Shown: in pieces, positions 1 to 11,078 of the stretch
Layout: the number at the start of each line of letters is the position of its first letter
How positions within the stretch are numbered: the first letter of the stretch is position 1
NCBI GenBank assembly: GCA_907163345.1
Contig: CAJQUN010000059.1
Coordinates: forward strand, 3,220,189 to 3,284,188
Direction: 5' to 3'
Source: Haberlea rhodopensis
Lineage: Eukaryota; Streptophyta; Magnoliopsida; Lamiales; Gesneriaceae
Length of the DNA stretch: 64,000 nucleotides
Translations under genes and position numbers: made by a program
The notes under the pieces: generated by a model
What the model saw: the letters and a program-made list of their open reading frames with translations, nothing else
Databases searched by the model: none
What the model was told of the DNA's origin: nothing

Positions 1-436
1 TACATATTACTTATTTAATATAAAGCTTAACAAACACGTCCAAATAAAATATAACACCAAAAATATTCTTACCAAATTCAAAAATAATATATATAAATGT
101 ATGTCACTGAAATTATCATAGTAGCACTCATACTAATAACAACTGTATATTACTTCAATTAAATATAGTTTAAGTAATACCTCTAAATTTTATTTTAGCC
201 AAAAACGTTTTAAATTATACAATTATCACCCAAAAGTATCATTTCTGTGTCGGACACGCCCATCAGCCATTTTGGCACGGGTGTCCGATTTTGAAGAGAG
301 TGTTCAAGGGTGTCAGATTTTATTTTATTAATAAAATAATGGACACGCCACGTGGCGTATCCGACACAAACCGAGGGGTGTCCAGAAGTGTTTGACACTG
401 CACCGAGTGATTTTTAGGAGTGTCCGTGCATCATAG
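1..436 (+). repeat. Dispersed repeat, copy A (right part)
   Basis: The segment matches 9655-10103 in the same orientation: an AT-rich leader with 'cccaaaagtatcatttct', then a GC-richer tail full of 'gtgtccgacac'-type words, ending in 'gtgtccgtgcatcatag' in both copies. The left end lies outside the window. No protein and no clear inverted ends are seen. Class unknown; the sharp common right edge argues for a mobile or formerly mobile unit. Confidence 0.6.
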
Positions 437-1452
437 GGTCAAAGGCTACCGGCATCCAGTAGACAACAAGAGCCATCCAGAAGAGATCAAGTCCCAGAGT
501 GGCAATCCTCTGCTCGACGAGGACAACCAAGTCGGCAAAGACCTTCCTCCCAGCAGAGAACCCAAAGCTCAAGACAACAACCACCTCCCGACACTTCTCA
601 CGATGCTGACTGCTCCAGACATTGGTTTGGGCACCCGTAGTAAATTATTTTTGTCTTGACATGTTCTTTATTCATTTTTAATTATAATATACTAGTTTGT
701 TCTAAAACTTATCTTCTGCTATTTAATTTAGAATTGAATGATACCACTCAATGTGTCATATCAATACACAGTAGCTAACTTTGCCACACTTTGGCTATAA
801 ATAGAACTCACCTCACTGCATACTACTAAATTTCCAGCATGCCTTACTACAGATTAAAGTTTACATTCTTGCCACTTTCTGATATCATATCTCGTGAGTC
901 TATTACTTATCTAAATCAACTCTACATGTGTTGATTATTTATCTAACACACCTCTGCTAGCTCTAGCTTGAAATTCAGGTTTTGGTGTTGTTCGTCCCAC
1001 CAGCCTGGAAACTCATAAGCAGATGAAGGGGTGTTGATGACAAAAAGGGGGAAGACATAGGTTATGATGAACATATGATTACTTTGAAGATAACTTAGTT
1101 TTTCTTTCTAGATTTTCTTCGTAAAAAATCTCTATATTATTATTTTTTCTCCCCCTTGTAAAATCCCAAAAACTAGCCAGTTCGGATCATTCTCTACTGG
1201 CTATGTTTCTCAAGTTGGGCTTGCCTTCTTGAATAGATTGTATACATATGATTGAATAGAATTGTAAACTGTAAGCAGAAATCATTTTATATAAAAATGA
1301 TATTCTTTATTAAATGTTCAGCTTGATACTACTTGTAATCTGATTATTATCTAACATACTTGTTGCTCTCTAATGCTATGTTTTTAAGTCTTAACAGATA
1401 TCTGTTGTTCATGGCTGCTAAGTTTTGTCATCACCAAAAAGGGGGAAATTAT
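437..1452 (+). mobile_element. 3' internal tail of a SIRE/Maximus-like Ty1/copia element
   Basis: The stretch holds two purine tracts of the type that end SIRE-class copia elements ('gacaaaaagggggaag' near 1039 and 'accaaaaagggggaaatta' near 1433), separated by a T-rich untranslated region. A short open stretch at 420-659 may be the last codons of the element's coding region but shows no recognisable domain. The second tract directly precedes the LTR at 1453, as a polypurine tract should. The 5' portion of the element is absent. Confidence 0.5.
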
Positions 1453-2740
1453 TGGGAAAACATTTCTATATTTTGGTGATAACAAACATCTACTGCATCG
1501 AAGAAGCCTACTGATGAAAAGAACGGAGATTGACTCTACAAGATCTACCGTATGCAAAGAGTAGAAGATATCATATATCGGATGCAAAGAGTAGAAGATA
1601 TCATCTACCAGATGCAAAGAGTAAAAGACATCATCTACGGGGAACTATCATCTACCGGATGCAAAGAGTAGAATATATCATCTACCGGGAGTTATCATCT
1701 ACCGGATGCAGATGATGAACATCTACTGGTACAAGAGTGTCTCAGTCCAATGTACAAATCCGTAGGAGACACCAGCAGACAATTAAGAAGACATTAGCTG
1801 ACCTTAGTCCAGCAGACTAAGTAACTAATGACTATCCAGCATACAATGGAAAAGACATCAGCTGATCGGTTGTTCAGCAGACATTCAGTCAAGGAGAAGC
1901 CAGCACACGTACAAGACAACAAGACAAAATACGTACAGACTTGCTCTGACAAAGGTACAACAGAGCGCCGCATTGCTATATCACCGCCACCAAACGCGTT
2001 AGATTAAACTAGCCATTGATTAACGAAATTGGAAAGAAGACAAAAAAGGATTTGTAAGAAAATCAGGAAGCTGCTTTTACGCTGCTCTTTCCAATTATAG
2101 AATAGTTGCCGTTAGACTTTTATGTCTATAAATACATCGAAGAAAAGAATGAAGAAGACATTTTGCTCAATTCTCAGTAATCCGAAATCAACTTCATTCA
2201 AATTCAAGCAAAGCATTCAAAGCGCATATTGCAATATTCTGAAGTTTTGCAGAACAGCACAAAAGCATCATTGTGATCTTGAAGATCAAAGTTTACTGAG
2301 TCTGCTGCTCAAGAACACTCGAAGATCAAAAGTTTTATATTCTGTGTGAGTGTTGTAAAAACCAAGTGTGAACAACTGTGAATGTTGTATTGCTAGGAGT
2401 TTAGGCAAATCTATGTGGGTGCCTAAGAATGTTGTATACTGTAAAGTGTAAACCAAACTCTTCTAGTATAACCTTCCTGCAAATGAAGAATGGGACACGT
2501 AGAAGCGTTGTGCTTCGTACTTCCAGAAACATATTCCGTGTCACTTATCTTCTGCACTTTATTATTCAGTTTCTTGATCTCAGACCAGTCGACATCTTCC
2601 GTACTATTTTTGGTGTCTGCTGACTTGCTATCAACTGAGATCCTACCGCAGTACTTCACAGACTATGGTACTTAGAAGAATTGAGAAATTGAGACTAGTG
2701 TTTATTCAACCCCTTTCTAAACACTACTCTGATCATAACA
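1453..2740 (+). mobile_element. Ty1/copia (SIRE-like) 3' LTR
   Basis: The block begins TGGGAAAACA just after a polypurine tract and ends GATCATAACA, giving TG...CA ends over 1,288 bp. It contains an imperfect ~30-bp tandem repeat at 1543-1709 and a 'tctataaatacatcg' TATA-like word near 2124. There is no second LTR in the window, so the element is truncated on its 5' side and no target duplication can be checked. Confidence 0.5.
1543..1709 (+). repeat. ~30-bp tandem repeat in the copia LTR
   Basis: About five imperfect copies of 'atctaccggatgcaaagag' plus 'tagaagatatc' follow one another. Copies differ by point changes and short deletions. It lies in the likely U3 part of the LTR, where such enhancer-like repeats are common. 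Confidence 0.7.
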
Positions 2741-2856
2741 CTGGGGGCAATGGCGGTGCCAGTATTTGAGATTACCTAGGACTGGTCAGAATGTATATTA
2801 AAAAATAGACTTGAAGGGTCAATATATGATTGGCTACAAGATCAAATTTTTTAAAA

Positions 2857-2948
2857 AATACATGACTAACTTTTTCTTTTAAAATCACATAAGGCTGGAG
2901 TAAATACATGACTAACTTTTTCTTTTAAAATCACATAAGGCTGGAGTC
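2857..2948 (+). repeat. 46-bp exact tandem duplication
   Basis: 'aaatacatgactaac...aaggctggagt' occurs twice, head to tail, with period 46 and almost no difference, so the duplication is recent. Confidence 0.85.
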
Positions 2949-3194
2949 CTACCCAGCCCAATTGCTGTTAACTTCAGCTTTGGCTCGCCTAGTTTTGTCG
3001 TCTTCTTTGCTTCTTGGATGCTTTTGTTTTGTTAGTTCCAAAAAGGTTCTTTTGCTCTCGGCTATCGGTTGGTTGTAACCTTCGGATATTTTAGTAGTTT
3101 AGGATTGTCAGGTAATTAGGTTAGGATTGTCAGGTAATTAGGTTGGAGTATCCTTCTACTCCTTAATAATATTTTTCTATATATAAAAAAAAAA
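2949..3194 (+). mobile_element. LINE (L1-type) 3' end, probable
   Basis: A T/G-rich stretch with 'tcggttggttgtaacct' leads into 'ctccttaataatatttttc' and an A-tract at about 3185-3194. This is the layout of plant L1-type LINE 3' ends. It contains a 22-bp direct duplication ('aggattgtcaggtaattagg', about 3101-3143). No coding part is left. Confidence 0.4.
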
Positions 3195-3742
3195 GAATTG
3201 GAACATTTTCAATAATCCCAAACTTTTAGGATTAAGTAATTATTTTTAACAAAATTAGTCCCACATAAATATTTTTATTAAATATAGTACATCGAAATTA
3301 TGTTATAACAAAAGTGGTCCCCTTAACAAAACATGAGAACATTTTTGTTAAAAAATAACTCCCGTCAACTTTATTTGATAAAACTTTTATTTGGGACTAG
3401 TTTGTTAGAAAAAAAATAATTTCTCGGGACTATATTTAAATAGTTCTAAAAGTCTGGGACTATATCACAAATATTCTCTATGCTAAGGGACCATTTTTTT
3501 TTTTTTGTAATTTACCATGTATGTATAGATAATATTCATCTATATATATAAACATATATATCATCATCCAATTGATTTCATAGATATACAAATATATACA
3601 TATATATATACATACATATATATGTATATATATATATATATGTATATATATAACAAATTACATTTAGTCCAATATATATGTTAGTAAGAGCATGGGGGAA
3701 AATTTTTCTCACTCCTTATCTGTATCTATATAGAATGCTCCT
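3195..3742. other. Non-coding, AT-rich; microsatellite
   Basis: No gene seen. 3200-3490 is a low-complexity repeat made of short phrases such as 'gggactatat' and 'taacaaaa' that recurs in diverged form at about 22150-22510. 3536-3660 is a TA/CATA microsatellite. The end of this stretch is the 3' flank of the minus-strand peptide gene. Confidence 0.5.
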
Positions 3743-5190
3743 TCAGTTATTACTTGGTGGATGTGCCCTTGGAGAACTATAATCAACAGAAAAAGCCATT
3801 AAATCTTCTTTCCAATGCTCTTCTTCTTCTTCTTCTTTCCTATTTGTATTTCCAGTGCCATGGATTAATGCAGATAAAGCTTCAGTATTTCGCTCTATCT
3901 TCATCCCTTTCGTTTTCTGATCAGTATTGTAACTCATTCTTCTTCCTCCAATTTTATAGGAACCAGATGTTTTAACTTCTGTTGCTGCATTTGGAACACA
4001 GCCATCGCCAATGTTTTCCTGTGATACAAATATATAACTTAAGTGTTTTCAAATTTTAAATTCGAAATCATGTTAGCTAAATAAATACAGGGGTTTGGTC
4101 TTATTAAGGCCAAAATGGAACATGGTCACTTAAGTGTAAAGAAACTATTTAACTAAAACTATGATCAAATTTTCAAAATTCATAATGCACAATACTCTAA
4201 AAAATTTATTAGTTTGATCTTGGGCAACTTTGTTAACTGATGTCTAAAATTGTTGTGTCCGGGATACCTGAAAAATAAAAATAAAATCACACGAACCCAA
4301 ACGAAAACCAAGATTTACGTGGTTCGACAGAATGGGTTGATGAGTTTATATAAGAGCTGAAACTCTCGGTGGATATCACCAATTCCAACTTGTATTCCTC
4401 CATTCTCGACTAAATCCAAGAATCCATTGTTACAGGCAGTTAACCACCGTCCAGTCCTTCTGGAGATGAGCCATAATTTGTACGGTGTTTCTTCTGGAAA
4501 GCCACCGTCCAACAAAAACAATCACATTCATGTGTGCCTTCGATGTTAATTTCAAATATAAATTCCCTGATCTTAGACGATTTGCAAATAGCTGCATGTT
4601 AAAGTATAAATATATTTCTTGTGATAACTCCGTCATTAAATTTTCGAGCTTTTGATTATGTGATAAGATTTCAAGAAAATTTAACTTGATGAGACAATAA
4701 AAATATACAAACATTACCTTTGGTAAACTGAAGCTACTGTCTCGATGGACTGCATTTTCTTTGTCAACCACAGTACTATCTTCTACTACCGCTGACAGCA
4801 TAAAGGCAAATCAAAACAGTTAAAATTTTACTTACTTCAAACTCGAGTTTCACATTCTTTAAATATATTGAATCGATCCCTTTGTCCAAAATCTTAGGTT
4901 CTCCTTAGTTTTTACGACAAGGAACCCAACCACGTCAACCGCACTATGTAAGCCAGGCTCTAAAGTATTGGCAGATGGTCCCGAGCTTGCTCCACAACCT
5001 CGGACACACCCTTGGGGCATCTTAGGTTCTCCTTTGAATGCATGCATGCAAGTTATTTAGTAAGAGCAGAAGAACAAAATTAACAATCACCTTGATGAGC
5101 ATGTGAAAAAGACTTCCCAAATACAGTAACCAAAATGAGACTCAAAATTGCTAAAGACTGAGGAAAGCTATTAACTCTTCTGTACACCAT
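3743..5190 (-). CDS. GOLVEN / root meristem growth factor (RGF/CLEL) peptide precursor
   Basis: Secreted precursor of a tyrosine-sulfated signalling peptide; family members act through LRR receptor kinases in root meristem and gravitropism. Seen: exon 1 (5091-5190) opens with ATG and encodes a signal peptide with a hydrophobic core (SLAILSLILVTVF). The last exon (3743-4018) is acidic, with a six-Glu run, and ends DYSSPRAHPPSNN-stop, which fits the family pattern DYxxPxxHPPxxN at the very C-terminus. Exon 3 (4718-4791) joins the last exon in phase between a GT donor and a TTTGTATCACAG acceptor. An exon 2 at about 4832-4903 is possible; exon 1 also joins exon 3 in phase without it. The precursor would be ~150-173 residues, slightly long for the family. 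The ~700-bp last intron holds repeat-like DNA. Family call is firm; inner exon borders are inferred. Confidence 0.75.
4245..4600. repeat. Repeat-like DNA in the last intron of the RGF-like gene
   Basis: The phrase 'agatttacgtggttcgac' near 4310 belongs to a sequence type I associate with repeated DNA in many plant genomes. It continues without a clear border into a less AT-rich stretch with a short open frame on the minus strand. It does not fit the exon phases of the host gene, so I read it as inserted DNA. Confidence 0.35.
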
Positions 5191-5284
5191 TTCTGTTCAC
5201 TTTTCTTTTAGAGATCCTTCTTTTAGTATTGCCTGTTGTTGAGAAGACACTGCAGTTAAGGTTATTCTTGAATTACATAGGTGA

Positions 5285-5292
5285 CTTTATAG
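5285..5292 (-). promoter_or_regulatory. TATA box of the RGF-like gene
   Basis: Minus-strand CTATAAAG lies about 95 bp upstream of the peptide gene's ATG. That leaves room for a start site ~30 bp downstream and a 5' leader of ~65 bp. Inferred from position and sequence only. Confidence 0.45.
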
Positions 5293-6543
5293 CTAGAGTG
5301 TTGAAAGTCTAAAAAATCAAGTCAAATCTTGGAAAATCCGAACATATAAAATATGGGTTTTGTAGTACAAGCATTACTTTGGGAGAAATAAAATTCAAAG
5401 AAAAGTAAGATTGTAATAAAATTTAGTTTGTAATAAAGGAAAGCAGATGAAGTTTCTTGGTTGGTTCACAATGTTAGGGAAAAAGCAAATATGGATGTTT
5501 TGGGTATGTCTGCCGCCATGCATGTAACGAGGGAACATTGTATTTTTTTTTTTTAATATTTTATTTTCAGTGGGTAACTACAGTATTCAGAATCTGATTT
5601 CTGCTTCTGTTTAACAGAGATCAACGAAATAAAAATATGTAAAACACTTGGATATTTAAAATTTTATGCATAAAGCTTTACTTACTACATGAGTATTGAA
5701 CCAAATTTATTGAAGCAGTCATCAAAAATTCTCTTTGATTCCAAACTTTAAGAGATCTACTGCACGCAAATATAACACACACACACACATATATATACAC
5801 ATATATCACATAGAGATTATGATTTGAAAATTTATAAATTAGGAACAAGATAACCTTTTACTCGATCATGCAGAAATTTTGAACAGAGGTTCAATTTCAG
5901 AAATCAACTAGTATAAATAATAAAGATGTTTCTTGACATAACTTGTTTCATTATAATAAGGGTAATTTCGAAAATTGTAGTATCAACTTTTAAGACTAAT
6001 CGAATATGATAGCGCTGAAATTATTTTTAATAAAAAATAGTTTAAAATGTTTGTTTTTAATCAATACTACTTCCAAACTTGTTTATAGCATGTACTATGA
6101 GCTTGGTTTCAAAATTTACCGTTATTATTTCAATGAATATTATTGCTTTAGTTGCATATAATATTATATTGCATTAACATAAATATGAACAACATAACAT
6201 AAACCACACTATGAAGTAATTTAGCGAAAATCTTACGTCTGGTTAATTTTAGGATATTCCAATTCTTTGAAAGGAAATTCCGACTTCTCCCAGTCTGTTT
6301 TCATGCATATATTATATGTCATGGTATTGAACACCTTATAACAAATAAAATAATGCAAAAAAAAATTAAAAAAAATGGGAGTCTCCTAAATTATTGTAAT
6401 CTTGAAACAAAACCATGTTGCCACTATAAATTATTTGGGCCTATATTCTTAAATAAATAACAAGAAGAAGAAAACTCGAAATCTTTCTTAAATAAGATGT
6501 CAAATCCATGTTATTCTGTGATTGGAGAGATTGATGTTAAGTA
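5293..6543. other. Intergenic, no gene seen
   Basis: AT-rich upstream region of the peptide gene. A CA/TA microsatellite lies near 5775-5810. No domain, RNA or clear transposon end is visible. Confidence 0.5.
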
Positions 6544-7286
6544 TGTTGGATTAATAAAAATTGTATTATTGGGTTAATAATTAAGAGCCCAAAAATTATG
6601 TTTTATTTTGTTAATGAGAACAAAATTATGGTAAGTTAATTATGAATAGTCAATTAGGCTAAAGAAATCCCACATTGAGTAATTGAGACACTTATAGTTT
6701 GTTTATAATGAGATACAAATCAATAGAGTGTAGTTAAGTAGTAAAGATGGGTGCCCCTCGCGCGCCGTCCGTCCTTCCGCTCCTCTCGCCGCGCCGCTGC
6801 CGCGAAGGCAGTCCTATCTTTTTGCTACACAGATTTCTGAAATGACTTTTCATCTACCCCATTAAACTTTACACTTAATTCTGAGACCTTTGGAGTGGTC
6901 TGCTGCTCAGCTATATAAGCTGCTTCAGCCATATGTTTTCATCATCCCGAAATTGCATTTCATATCATATCATATCATATTATCTTGAGAGTACTACACA
7001 CTGTTCAGTGTTCGAGTGATTCTGTCTGGGTTTCTGCTTCAATCCAAACAGAGGTGTTCAGACGTTGTACCTTGGAACTCTCTTGTCCAGGAGGCCAGAA
7101 GTTGTAGGCGGGCAATTTAGAGTTTACGGGCATGCGGTTTACTGTGACCTCGTCCATTTCAGATACTACACAAAAGAGTTTCTGCGCAGTATATTCAAAC
7201 TGTTGTTGTAAGTTTCTACTGTTTACAAGCATATTTACTTATAAGACAATGTTTGTAAGCTTATCAGTTTTTCGTCTACTTGAACA
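6544..7286 (+). mobile_element. Probable Ty1/copia solo LTR
   Basis: It starts TGTTGGATTAATAAA, has a 'cccacattgag' phrase, then an abrupt GC-rich segment ('gtgcccctcgcgcgccgtcc', about 6751-6770), an 'agctatataagctgc' TATA-like word near 6909 and a (catat)n pentanucleotide run near 6957. This is the layout of a copia LTR. The right edge (CA near 7286) is a guess and I found no matching target duplication. Confidence 0.4.
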
Positions 7287-8199
7287 AAAAGAAAAGCACT
7301 AACAAAGTAAACTCTTCTCATCATAACGGGTTAAACCTGACTTGGCTGATGATATATCACAACCCCAGGAACAACATATCGATATATCTTCCTTTGATCG
7401 CTTCCATGGTCAGTTCACAGCCCCCTTTTATTCGGAAGACATATTTCTCGGGCTTTTACCAAACGATGTTAATAGAGAGCTTATTCTTCTGTCGTAGAGA
7501 GACTTTTTATTATTATTATTATGAAGTGTCAATTTACCCCCATTGATATCGCTAATATGTAATTTACCATTTTTGGTTTGTAAATAGACATTTTATACTC
7601 ATGTAGTTTGAATGTAGTTTGTGGTTTTCAAAAAAGGCGTTTACAACCCTATGATTTGCAAAATAAAGCACACTCTCCTTACATAGATGTGGTCTTTTGC
7701 ACATATTCACAAACCACAGTGGGTAAACTGTTATTTTCAAAACACGTGGGGTAAACTGTCTATTTTGAAAATCATGTTGGGATAAACTGCATACTTTCAA
7801 GCCACGTGGGTATAAAGTCAGACTGGATTCGTGGCCAAAAATCCTTTTATTGTAAATTAAGACATTTGAGGCGTATGAAAGTTAATGTAAACTAATGTGG
7901 AAATGAAGAACATGGGAGGCAAGTGAGGAGGTGGCTGCATCGAACAGCTAACTCATCATATGACTTACTATAACAAACACAGACATTTGCAACTTTTCTT
8001 TTCTTGTCAAATTTACAGTTAGGGTTCTGAGAAATTACAGAGCACGAGGCCGTGTTTTTAGACTTTAATGTACATTACCCTTTGGTAATTGGGCCGATTT
8101 AAGTATTTTTTACCTTTGTTGATTTTGTGTTTATCTTCGGTAAACCCATGTGCAAAGGATAGACAGCCAAGACATGGCGGATAATTTTTTTAAAACACG
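7287..8199. other. Non-coding with a short-phrase repeat
   Basis: About 7565-7815 is built from phrases such as 'gtggggtaaactgtctatttt'. The same phrases occur in intron 2 of the bHLH gene (about 52780-53090), so this is a dispersed non-coding repeat. A TTA run lies near 7508. No gene seen. Confidence 0.5.
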
Positions 8200-8416
8200 A
8201 TTTAATTTTTTTTATTAGAATACAAATTGTATTCCAAAGAAGACATGACTCGAATTTATACGCAAAGACTTGGAGTGCAAGGGGATTACAGAAGACATGT
8301 TGACCGATAGAAGCGTTTGGAGAAGACTGACGCATGTGTCCGACCCGACTTGATTCTCTCCATTATTCATGTAGTCTACCACAATTCATTGGGATTAAAT
8401 GCTTTGTTGTTTTTTA
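8200..8416 (+). mobile_element. RTE-type LINE 3' end
   Basis: It shares with 12150-12330 (minus strand) the segment that reads, in element orientation, through 'gaagactgacgcatgtgt' to 'gggattaaatgctttgttg'. That last phrase is the typical end of plant RTE-type non-LTR retrotransposons. Only the last ~200 bp remain. Confidence 0.65.
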
Positions 8417-9374
8417 GGCGGAGCTGGACGTGGGCAGTGGCGGACACTCGGAGCCAGGAGGAGCGGGTGGTAGCATTGGCCGTCTCCCTTACATTTTTAA
8501 TATTTTTATCATTCATATATTTTTTAGTATGAAAACATAGTTTCCCCACTTATAAGTTTTTTAAGCTTTAGAGTCTTAGTTCGTCTTTCTCTTGTAGGAT
8601 CAAATTTTGTCGTTTTATCAAAATTTATAGTTGATAGGAATGGTGCGACTCTAGCCTTAGACCGTACAACAACCCAAACATCGTGAATTGCATTCCGAGT
8701 ATGAATAATTATTGTCTCAAGACATCTATATGTAAGTTCCAATTCGACTCTCACATTGAGCGTGGGCTATATCCCTCCTGAAGTTTGAATTTTCATATCT
8801 TTTATGCTTTAAATTTTGCCTAGATGACATGGGTTTCTTTGTTCTGTCTTTGATTTAACATAGAATCACCGTTTGATATACCTAATGAAAATGGATGAAT
8901 TTTAATTTTAACTATTCATCAGTCACTTATCTCAATTTTTTTGTATACCAAAGATGAGTGTATATCTCATTATTAATCAGATACTTACAGTATGATTTAG
9001 AATACATATATGCAATATGATTTAAAATAAAATACATGATAAATATATACTAAATTGACAATAGTGAGATGCAACCACAGTACCAGGAGATAACCCGGTC
9101 CCACTTCTGTACACACGGGTCTTACAAACACCACATATAAACATATAAACATATACATACATATTTATGTATCTTGATCTTTACAAAACATATAAACATA
9201 TACATACATATTTATGTATCTTGATCTTTACAAACACCCAGTCCATATAAGTATTTTTCGAGACAACCTATATTACATAACATTGAAAATGTGGAGTTGA
9301 CCAATACAGTTGCTGGACTTTCAATTGGTATGTCATAATCAGCCTGTACAAAATTTCTTTCATCATATGAGATT
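8417..9374. other. Non-coding; small tandem duplication
   Basis: A GC-rich phrase at 8430-8485 ('ggagccaggaggagcggg') followed by an AT-rich tail resembles a transposon flank, but I cannot assign it. 9139-9234 is a 47-bp tandem duplication ('acatataaacatatacatac'). Confidence 0.4.
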
Positions 9375-10103
9375 AATACCTAGCGGCTACGATTTACGGA
9401 CATTGATATTGTGATACGGGCACGACACAACACAGCGACATATATTTTCAAATTTTGCAGGATGCGACACAATTAGGACACACCTATATATTTGTATATA
9501 TATTATACATGATATATACAAAATACTAAAATTCACATTTTTAAAATTCTAAAGCCATGTAAAAACAAAAATATTCTTACGAAATTCAAGAAGCATATAA
9601 ATAAATGGATGTCACTAGTATTATCGTAGTATCACTCATATTAACACCAAAATACATAGTACTTCAATTAACAAAAAATTTAACAAATACGGGCAAATAA
9701 AAGATAAAACCAAAAATATTTCTTAACAAATTCAAAAAGCATATAATTGAAATCATCATAGTATTATCACGCATACTAACACAAAATCTATATTACTTCA
9801 ATTTACATAAAATTAAACTATGTCTAAATTTCATTTTAGATTAAAAAAAACATTTTAAATTGTACAATTAACCCCCAAAAGTATCATTTCTATGTCAGAC
9901 ACGTCCATCGGCCGTGTCCGACACAGGAGTCCGGTTTGAGATGAGTGTCCGACACGGTGTCGGATTTTACTTTTTATTTTAAAATTACGAACACGCCATG
10001 TGGCATGTACGACACGTGTTCGATGAGTGTCCGGGAAGTGACAGTGTCCGGGAAGTGTCCGGCACTGCACCAAATAATATTTAGGAGTGTCCGTGCATCA
10101 TAG
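9375..10103 (+). repeat. Dispersed repeat, copy B
   Basis: The right 450 bp match copy A at 1-436 and end at the same 'gtgtccgtgcatcatag'. Inside, a ~120-bp AT-rich module ('aaatattcttacgaaattca') is present twice in tandem (about 9540-9665 and 9700-9810). The tail is dense in GTGTCCG/CGGACAC words on both strands. No coding capacity. Confidence 0.6.
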
Positions 10104-10138
10104 TTTAGCGGGATTGATTATGGTTCGTGGGCTGCGGT

Positions 10139-10692
10139 TAGGGCTGCTTATTGGCTCAACCCGATCCGACCCGATCCAGAACCGGTCAGTTCTGAATCAG
10201 CTAATTTTGGAACCAGTCCGATCATGTAAGGAACCGGTCCGATCCTGTAAGGAACCGGATCGGATCCGGTTCCAGCTCTACCGGTTTCGGGTTGGACCGG
10301 TTCCAACCCGAAACTGGTTTTTTAGAAAAAAATTTCAAAAATTCAAGGGAAATTGTTGCTTGGAGGATTCGAACACGCGGCCATCGTCTTCTACTCTACA
10401 ACTCTAACCAATTGAGATAATGGGCATTTGTGTTTGTAAACTAATATCAAATATATTTATTAACATTTAAAAAAATTAAATTTTTTTAAATAACGGATCC
10501 GATTCTGTTTCAGCCCGGAATCGGATCCGTTTAGTCCGGAACCGGTAAGATACTGGTTCCAGAACGATAGAACCGATCCGGACCGATATCTTACCGGTTC
10601 GGAATCGGTTAGCTCGGTTCTGGTGCCGAACCGGGCTAACCGGTCCGGTTTTGGGCCGGGTCCGTATTGACCTGGCCCGTTAAACAGCCCTA
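10139..10692 (+). mobile_element. Non-autonomous hAT element (554 bp)
   Basis: The ends are TAGGGCTG... and ...CAGCCCTA, with wider inverted similarity rich in 'ccggtccgg' words. Flanking 8-bp target duplications are gctgcggt (10131-10138) and gctacggt (10693-10700), 7/8 identical, as expected for hAT. There is no transposase. It carries a tRNA-like segment at 10360-10424. Confidence 0.8.
10360..10424 (-). pseudogene. tRNA-like segment inside the hAT element
   Basis: On the minus strand a D-arm-like 'tctcaattggttagag', an anticodon-arm-length middle, and a T-arm-like 'gtgttcgaatcctcc' follow in tRNA order and spacing. The acceptor stem does not pair and the D-arm has changes, so this is a tRNA-derived relic rather than a working tRNA. 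Confidence 0.5.
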
Positions 10693-11078
10693 GCTACGGT
10701 CTGATGTTGTGTTGCTTGGAGCATTTGGAATCATCGAAGTAATTTAATATTCAAGAATGGGATAGCCAACATTGCAGTTTTTGTGGAAACCATTAGGATT
10801 TCTCTTTGGCTTTGGAACCGTGCTATCAACCCAAGTGGATTTCCCTTCTCTACCGGTGATTGGTTTTCGCATCCAAAAGTGTGCTTAGGTAGGTGCCTTG
10901 TTGATTGTATGATTCAGTCATTTGGATAGCTTTATTTTTATTTTTTCTGTGCTACTAGGTTGAGGCTGTTGTGTTCATTTTTGGCTCTGAAGAAATGTTT
11001 TCATCTGCTATTTTTGTATAGCTCTTGCTTCTCTTTTTCCCTACCTACTAATAAACTTTTTTGCTCATAAAAAAAATA

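Larger units (their letters stand above)
10104..11078 (+). mobile_element. LINE ORF2 C-terminus and 3' end, split by a hAT element
   Basis: The frame at 10709-10924 reads AWSIWNHRSNLIF and continues with SLWLWNR to a stop. This is the zf-RVT-type tail that ends plant L1-type LINE ORF2 proteins. A T-rich 3' UTR follows, with 'ctaataaact' and an A-tract at about 11070-11078. The coding part is interrupted by the hAT element at 10139-10692; LINE sequence resumes just after the target duplication. The upstream ORF2 is missing. Confidence 0.65.

Noticed and set aside
4430..4801. 123-codon minus-strand frame
   Set aside because: It joins exon 3 of the RGF-like gene with intron and repeat DNA; the splice donor after 4718 and the phased last exon explain the sequence better.
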